Below, piece after piece: positions 59,121-64,000 of a DNA stretch of 64,000 nucleotides; the stretch's first letter is position 1; every line of letters begins with the position of its first letter. The notes beneath the pieces are model-generated. The model was given only the letters and a program-made list of their open reading frames with translations, was not told the origin of the DNA and ran no database searches. The stretch spans positions 1 through 64,000 of the forward strand of contig NZ_SRYB01000002.1 of assembly GCF_004793975.1 (NCBI RefSeq), read 5' to 3'. Made by a program: the position numbers and the translations under genes. The DNA is from Lepagella muris. Lineage in GTDB: Bacteria; Bacteroidota; Bacteroidia; Bacteroidales; Muribaculaceae.

Positions 59121-60578
59121 ATGTCGCGTAAGTTACTATTAAATATCATTGCAGCCGCTTCCGTCGCTGTGTCGTATGCCCACTCGTCGGGCATAAATGA
59201 CGATGGGATGAAGATGACTCTTCAGGAGGTCATCTCGCGTGCTCAGGAGCAGTCGCCGGCGGCACAGGGTGCCAAACATGCTTTCTTAGCGGCTCAATGG
59301 CAATATAAATATTATAAGGCAAACTATTTGCCGTCGGTCACATTGACATCGTCGCCGTTCCTCAATCGTGAGATCAACCGTATAACATTGAACGATGGCA
59401 CGAGTGCCTTTGTCAGGCAGGATCAGCTCAACACGGATATTGCCTTGGAGATAAACCAGAACTTAGCATTGACCGGCGGATCATTCTTCCTGAAATCATC
59501 ACTTTCCCGTATTGATGAGTTTGAGAGAGACCGGACATCATACAGTGCTTATCCATTGACTATCGGTTATCGTCAGAGTCTCTTCGGTTATAACTCCCTG
59601 AAATGGGACAGAAGGATTGAACCGGTGAAATATCGTGAGGCTGAGAAGAACTATAATGAGGCGATGGAACTTGTGGCTGCCCATGCATGCACCTATTTCT
59701 TCTCACTCGTGGAGGCTCAGACTAATCTTGATATGGCACGTCTTAACTTTGCATCGGCTGATACTCTCTATCAGATGGCGAAAGGACGGTATGAGATAGG
59801 GAGCATAAATGAGAATGATATGGTACAGCTGGAGATCAACCGGCTGAATGAGGAGACAGCCTGTATGGATGCGGAGGTGGCGCTGAAGGAGCAGACGCAA
59901 TTATTGGCATCCTATTTAGGCTATGACGACATGCCCAGAGTGACGTTGCAATTGCCGGAGTCTGTGCCCGACTTACAGGTATCACTCCCCATGGCACATG
60001 AACTTGCCATGCTCAATGCCTCCGATCCGGATTATTATGAGCGCATTAAGAGGGAGAGCGACAGCCGCGTGGCACAGGCAAGGGCGAATGCCGGGTTGAG
60101 GGCGGATCTCTATCTTCAGTTCGGACTATCCCAGACGGGCGACACCTTTGCCGCAAGCTATAGGCATCTTCTGCACCAGGAATACGTGAGCGTCACGCTC
60201 TCATTGCCTATTCTTGATTGGGGGAGAGGGAAAGGACAGGTGAAGGTGGCAAAATCCCAACGTGATCTTGCATATACGGAGGCAGAACAGGGAATGAATG
60301 ATTTCCGACAGAATCTCAACAAGATGGTGATGCAGTTTAATATGCAGGCGAGGAAGGTGAGAGTGGCATGTCGCACAAAGGAACTTGCATCTCATAGATA
60401 TGATATCGCACGTCGGCTCTATATCGCCGGACGTAACACTATCCTTGATCTCAACGTGGCATTATCGGAAAAGGATTCCGCTACACGGGCATACATCGCA
60501 TCAATAAAGACGTATTGGACTCTATTCTATACGATACGTTCGCTGACCGGTCCGGAGGCGATGGGAATTGGAAATTGA
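59121..60578 (+). CDS. TolC-family outer-membrane efflux protein
   Basis: A 485-residue TolC-like protein forming the outer-membrane tunnel of a three-part exporter. It has a signal peptide (about 1-20, MSRKLLLNIIAAASVAVSYA) and two long helical repeats of the OEP family (LQEVISRAQEQSPAAQGAKHAFLAAQWQYKYYKANYLPSVTL; RYEIGSINENDMVQLEINRLNEETACMDAEVALKEQTQLLASYLG; the second SRVAQARANAGLRADLYLQFGLS). ATG 59121 opens the signal peptide; an earlier codon ten residues upstream is rejected. It begins an operon with the two genes after it. Confidence 0.92.
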   Translation: MSRKLLLNIIAAASVAVSYAHSSGINDDGMKMTLQEVISRAQEQSPAAQGAKHAFLAAQWQYKYYKANYLPSVTLTSSPFLNREINRITLNDGTSAFVRQDQLNTDIALEINQNLALTGGSFFLKSSLSRIDEFERDRTSYSAYPLTIGYRQSLFGYNSLKWDRRIEPVKYREAEKNYNEAMELVAAHACTYFFSLVEAQTNLDMARLNFASADTLYQMAKGRYEIGSINENDMVQLEINRLNEETACMDAEVALKEQTQLLASYLGYDDMPRVTLQLPESVPDLQVSLPMAHELAMLNASDPDYYERIKRESDSRVAQARANAGLRADLYLQFGLSQTGDTFAASYRHLLHQEYVSVTLSLPILDWGRGKGQVKVAKSQRDLAYTEAEQGMNDFRQNLNKMVMQFNMQARKVRVACRTKELASHRYDIARRLYIAGRNTILDLNVALSEKDSATRAYIASIKTYWTLFYTIRSLTGPEAMGIGN

Positions 60579-60620
60579 TAATTGAGTGGTGAGTGCTAAT
60601 TAAATATAGATTTTTTGATT

Positions 60621-61871
60621 ATGGATATTCAATTGAAAAGGAAGCCGTGGTATGTAAGATATAGATATTATATCGGGCTTGGCGTGCTGCTGCTGATATT
60701 ATTGGGTTATGCAGTGGTCTTGGCGTGGGGTCCGCGTCGTCTGCACGTTGATAAGGACAGCGTGCGAGTGGCAGAGGTGATGGAGGATAATTTCCTGGAA
60801 TATGTGGATGTGGAGGGTATAGTGAGCCCGATTCAGATAGTGAAGGTCAATGCGATCGAATCCGGTTTTGTGGAGCGTATCGTGGCGGATGATGGCGCGA
60901 TGCTTGAGCAGGGTGACACAATTCTGATATTAAGGAATCCGGAACTGATGCGCACTATAATAGATGAGGAGGATGAACTTCACAGACAACAACGTCTGTA
61001 TCGGGAGCAGGAGATTGAGATGGAGCAGAAGTCGCTGACCCTTCAGCAGCAGGTGCTTGATGCCAATTATGAGATGTCGAATCTCGATAATAAGCGTAAG
61101 ATAGCCTACGAGGAATATGGGATGGGGATGAAGAGCAAGGCGGAGATGGAGCTTGCCGACAGTGAATATGCCTACCGTAAACGGAAGACTTCTCTGCAGA
61201 TGCAAGGTCTCAGTCATGATTCGGCGATGACAGCTCTGCGTAGGGAGATGCTTCAGGAGGATATGAGGCGCGCACAGACCAAGAGAGACCGGGCGGTCGG
61301 AAGGAAGGATGATCTGATAGTGCGCGCACCTGTAGCCGGGCAGTTGAGTTTCCTTACGGTCACGCCGGGCCAGCAGGTGCAGTCAGGGGTAAGCATAGGG
61401 GAATTGAAAGTGCTTACAGATTATAAGGTACACGTGTCGGTAAATGAATATTACGTTGATCGGATAATGTCGGGCTTGCCCGGCAACATCAATTATCAGG
61501 ATGAGTCGTATCCGCTGCGCGTCAGCAGAGTGGTGCCTGAGATCAAAGACCGTAACTTTGAGGCAGACCTTATATTCACGGGGGAGCGACCGGCAAATGC
61601 ACGTATCGGGAAAAGCTACAGGGTACAGATTGAGTTGGGGCAACCGGAAAACACAGTAGTCATTCCGCATGGGGATTTCTATAATGTCACAAATGGCAAA
61701 TGGATATATCTGCTGAATGAGGATGGTACGAAGGCTGTGAAGAGGGAGATAGAGGTAGGACGCCAGAACCCTCGGCAATATGAAGTGATCTCCGGACTCA
61801 GTCCCGGCGACAGGGTGATAATCAGTGGCTATGATAAGTTAAAAGATATGGAGGAGATAATATTAAGATAA
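60621..61871 (+). CDS. Membrane-fusion (HlyD/MacA-type) adaptor protein
   Basis: A 416-residue periplasmic adaptor anchored by one N-terminal helix (about 16-38). A lipoyl half (VKVNAIESGFVERIVADDGAMLEQGDTILIL) leads into a long coiled coil (about 98-235) and back to the second lipoyl half (DLIVRAPVAGQLSFLTVTPGQQVQSG), then beta-barrel and membrane-proximal domains (ENTVVIPHGDFYNVTNGKWIYLL; LSPGDRVIISGYDKLKD). It would link the TolC protein to the ABC permease downstream. ATG 60621 is preferred to a TTG at 60615. Its stop overlaps the next ATG by one base. Confidence 0.93.
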   Translation: MDIQLKRKPWYVRYRYYIGLGVLLLILLGYAVVLAWGPRRLHVDKDSVRVAEVMEDNFLEYVDVEGIVSPIQIVKVNAIESGFVERIVADDGAMLEQGDTILILRNPELMRTIIDEEDELHRQQRLYREQEIEMEQKSLTLQQQVLDANYEMSNLDNKRKIAYEEYGMGMKSKAEMELADSEYAYRKRKTSLQMQGLSHDSAMTALRREMLQEDMRRAQTKRDRAVGRKDDLIVRAPVAGQLSFLTVTPGQQVQSGVSIGELKVLTDYKVHVSVNEYYVDRIMSGLPGNINYQDESYPLRVSRVVPEIKDRNFEADLIFTGERPANARIGKSYRVQIELGQPENTVVIPHGDFYNVTNGKWIYLLNEDGTKAVKREIEVGRQNPRQYEVISGLSPGDRVIISGYDKLKDMEEIILR

Positions 61872-64000
61872 TGGAAAAATTCTTTAGAAGATGGATCGGT
61901 TGGAACAGGTTCTACCGTTCGCATAAATTGCAGACATTAATCTGCATAATCGGACTTTCAGTCGGAATGGCATGCTATGCTTTCTCTCTTTTGTGGATAA
62001 GGGATATTGAGAGCTATGAAAATTTTGTGCCGGATGCAGAGCGTATCTTTGTGCCGGGAGAGAAGAATAGTGCGTTGGTGTCGGGAATATCCACCTATAA
62101 TGGCGACCCGTATCTTGCGAAACTGCTTTCTGCCAATATCCCGGAAATTGAATCCTCGGCAGTGATCTACAGTTCGCATTATTACGACAACAAGTATAAG
62201 ATAGCCACTGATAAAGATATAGAGAAGGAGATTTTCGTGAATCTGGCTGATTCGTCATTTGTGAACATGTTTGGGATAGAACCTGTCAACAGCTTGGCGA
62301 TCACGATGCAAGAGAATCACGTAATGATAACGGAATCTCTCTCAAAAGAGATTTTCGGTGGTGATAATCCCTTAGGTCGTAAAGTGAGGGTCAGACAAAA
62401 TCCGGATAGTATGGAGGAATACGTGGTATATGCCGTGATACCGGATTGGGCTGATAACTCGCAGTTCGGGTGTGATGCGATTCTGTATTATGATAAACCA
62501 CAGACAGTGACGGATTTCCATCAGATGCCACTGAATCATGTGACTTTCATAAAGCTGCGTCGTGGAGCGGATGCTGAAGAGGTGGAGCAAAAAATCAGTA
62601 AGTTGGCAGAAGATCATGACAGGGTGTTTGAAATGAGCATGAATAAGGATCTGATGCCTCTGACAGATCTGAAATCACGTTATCCGAATAAACGGGATGC
62701 CATAAGTCTTGAATACGTCAGGATATTCCTTCTGATCGGATTGCTGGTTATGGCATGCGCTATTGCCAACTACATAATCATGCTTCTGAATTTCATGCGT
62801 ATGCGTCAGCGCGATATGGCTATGCACAGGCTTTTAGGGGCTGGCATGCGTGATATCATCTCATTGAGCATGCTCGACACATTGATTCTTTTTCTGATCT
62901 CAGCCCTTTTGGGGGGCATAGTGATAATATTGTTATCCCCCGTTTTCCAGCGGTATGCTTCGATATCCATGTCGTTGGATGCCGTGATATTACGGTTGGC
63001 TGCCTATCTTGCGGTCATTATGGCTGTGGGATTGGTTTCATCGGCTGTGACTGTCTTTGTAGTGCTTCATAATGGCAACCGGTCAATCCAGCAATGGCGC
63101 ACATCCCGACGTGGGAGTGTAAGGCTTGAAAATATCGGTAATGTCATCCAATTCATGTTGTGTATGGTCATGGTGGCATGTTCGTCAGTCATGGTGCTTC
63201 AACTGCGATACCTGTCGCATACAAATGCACTTGGATTTGAACGTGAGAATGTATTTGCCTTCTTCAATATCACTCCGGAGATAAAGAAGAGTGTGATTGA
63301 GTCCCCTTATGTTGAGGATTATATATCCGGTCCGCGGGCGGTGTACCCCATATTCACGTATTCTACTCTTGATGTGTCGCCGTCGGAAAAGAGGGGGGAT
63401 AAGCCATTGACGCTTGATCTTCTCTCTATTTCAGAGAAGATATCTGATTTCTGGAAAATGAATAAGATAGAGGGAAGATACCCGAAACCGGGCACGAATG
63501 AGATAATGCTTAATGAGAACGCGTGCCGGTTGTTGGGTAGTGGTTCTCAGATAGGGAGGACACTGTATGCCAATAATGAAAATACGGTCTATAATGTGGT
63601 CGGAGTGATGGCAGATCTGTATATAGTGCCACCGACCCAGACACCGGCTCCGGCAATGTACACTGCGTATGAATACAAGGAACCTACTGATCCTTACGAT
63701 AACTTCGGTAGATTCTGCGTTAAACTGCATCCCGGAATGAAGAAAGACTTCCTGGATTTCGTCACTCCGGCAATTGATAAGGAGCAGGAGGCGTGGAGAA
63801 ATGAGCATGAAGGTGAGGCAGGAGCTTGGCAATATACGACGAGTTTGCCGAATGATCTGGAGTCTGAATACGATGAGATGCTCTCATCTGAGCGGATGCT
63901 GATGCAGCTGATGATGGCGATTGCCGTGTGTGGAATATTGACAAGTATATTCTCAGCCTATTCCACCCTCAATCTTTCGCTCCGTGAAAGACGTAAGGAG
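61871..64000 (+). CDS. MacB/FtsX-type ABC transporter permease, partial (3' end outside)
   Basis: An open frame of 710 codons from ATG 61871 to the window edge. The N-terminus MEKFFRRWIGWNRFYRSHKL is followed by a first transmembrane helix (LICIIGLSVGMACYAFSLLW), a large periplasmic domain (MacB-PCD type, ENHVMITESLSKEIFGGDNPLG near 140-165), and three helices around 275-400 (IFLLIGLLVMACAIANYIIM; FMRMRQRDMAMHRLLGAGMRDIIS is the FtsX coupling loop). A second set begins near residue 420, so it is the eight-helix double-FtsX form common in Bacteroidetes. The ATPase gene is not in view. Substrate is unknown. Confidence 0.9.
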   Translation, partial: MEKFFRRWIGWNRFYRSHKLQTLICIIGLSVGMACYAFSLLWIRDIESYENFVPDAERIFVPGEKNSALVSGISTYNGDPYLAKLLSANIPEIESSAVIYSSHYYDNKYKIATDKDIEKEIFVNLADSSFVNMFGIEPVNSLAITMQENHVMITESLSKEIFGGDNPLGRKVRVRQNPDSMEEYVVYAVIPDWADNSQFGCDAILYYDKPQTVTDFHQMPLNHVTFIKLRRGADAEEVEQKISKLAEDHDRVFEMSMNKDLMPLTDLKSRYPNKRDAISLEYVRIFLLIGLLVMACAIANYIIMLLNFMRMRQRDMAMHRLLGAGMRDIISLSMLDTLILFLISALLGGIVIILLSPVFQRYASISMSLDAVILRLAAYLAVIMAVGLVSSAVTVFVVLHNGNRSIQQWRTSRRGSVRLENIGNVIQFMLCMVMVACSSVMVLQLRYLSHTNALGFERENVFAFFNITPEIKKSVIESPYVEDYISGPRAVYPIFTYSTLDVSPSEKRGDKPLTLDLLSISEKISDFWKMNKIEGRYPKPGTNEIMLNENACRLLGSGSQIGRTLYANNENTVYNVVGVMADLYIVPPTQTPAPAMYTAYEYKEPTDPYDNFGRFCVKLHPGMKKDFLDFVTPAIDKEQEAWRNEHEGEAGAWQYTTSLPNDLESEYDEMLSSERMLMQLMMAIAVCGILTSIFSAYSTLNLSLRERRKE

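Overview
The window looks like the chromosome of a gut Bacteroidales, most like the Muribaculaceae/Bacteroides group. The evidence is SusC/SusD-type outer-membrane uptake proteins, lipoproteins with acidic residues after the lipid cysteine, a SprA/Sov type IX secretion translocon, the ruvA-sprA and engB/gtrA/rpiB/folB gene orders, a Bacteroidetes-type RNA polymerase omega subunit, and many Bacteroidetes sigma-factor promoters (TTG/TTTG, 19-20 bp, TAnnTTTG) with few Shine-Dalgarno sites. The assignment rests on gene content and my recognition of families, not on a database search.

Layout. 1-1764: 3' part of 23S rRNA, 5S rRNA and a terminator. 1957-7801: a TonB-dependent receptor, a B3/B4-domain protein, hisS and an unrecognised gene. 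8036-9904: a polyprenol-phosphate glycosyltransferase and a DUF2156 protein. 10280-20293: a polysaccharide utilisation locus with its own promoter and a 39-codon leader ORF, a discoidin-type surface lipoprotein, SusC, SusD, a GH30 enzyme and a GH28/GH49-like beta-helix enzyme. A beta-1,6-glucan target is possible from the GH30, but the beta-helix enzyme argues for caution. 20557-26076: housekeeping (tpx, tRNA-Arg, folB, rpiB, gtrA, engB, aspartokinase, a GNAT enzyme, recR). 26200-30064: a small accessory patch with a hicA/hicB pair whose toxin carries a premature stop, and an AAA-ATPase/PD-(D/E)XK protein. 30182-38237: ruvA and sprA. 38285-40981: a second accessory patch with a GNAT plus small-partner pair, decayed ORFs, a thioredoxin-fold protein without cysteines, and an orphan MntA-type nucleotidyltransferase with a truncated HEPN toxin. 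41000-54544: clpB, a ROK kinase, the maf/kdsC/DUF2520 cluster, rpoZ, bamD, a PASTA protein, rluD, an acyltransferase, a phosphoesterase and folK. 54654-64000: LptF/G permease, tgt, a GH109 lipoprotein, and a TolC / membrane-fusion / ABC-permease export operon that runs off the end.

The most unusual content is intergenic. (1) A 140-165 bp hairpin-ended repeat occurs three times (7813, 20388, 43799). The longest copy has 12-bp terminal inverted repeats and an 11-bp direct repeat on both sides, so it behaves like a MITE. (2) Several spacers are arrays of one short word in both orientations (TTGACA, CTAAGAC, GTAACA, GTTTA), and these arrays repeatedly begin at, and supply, the stop codon of the neighbouring gene. 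(3) Two toxin-antitoxin modules have lost the toxin by different routes while keeping the antitoxin. I saw no CRISPR array, intact insertion sequence, prophage or integrase.
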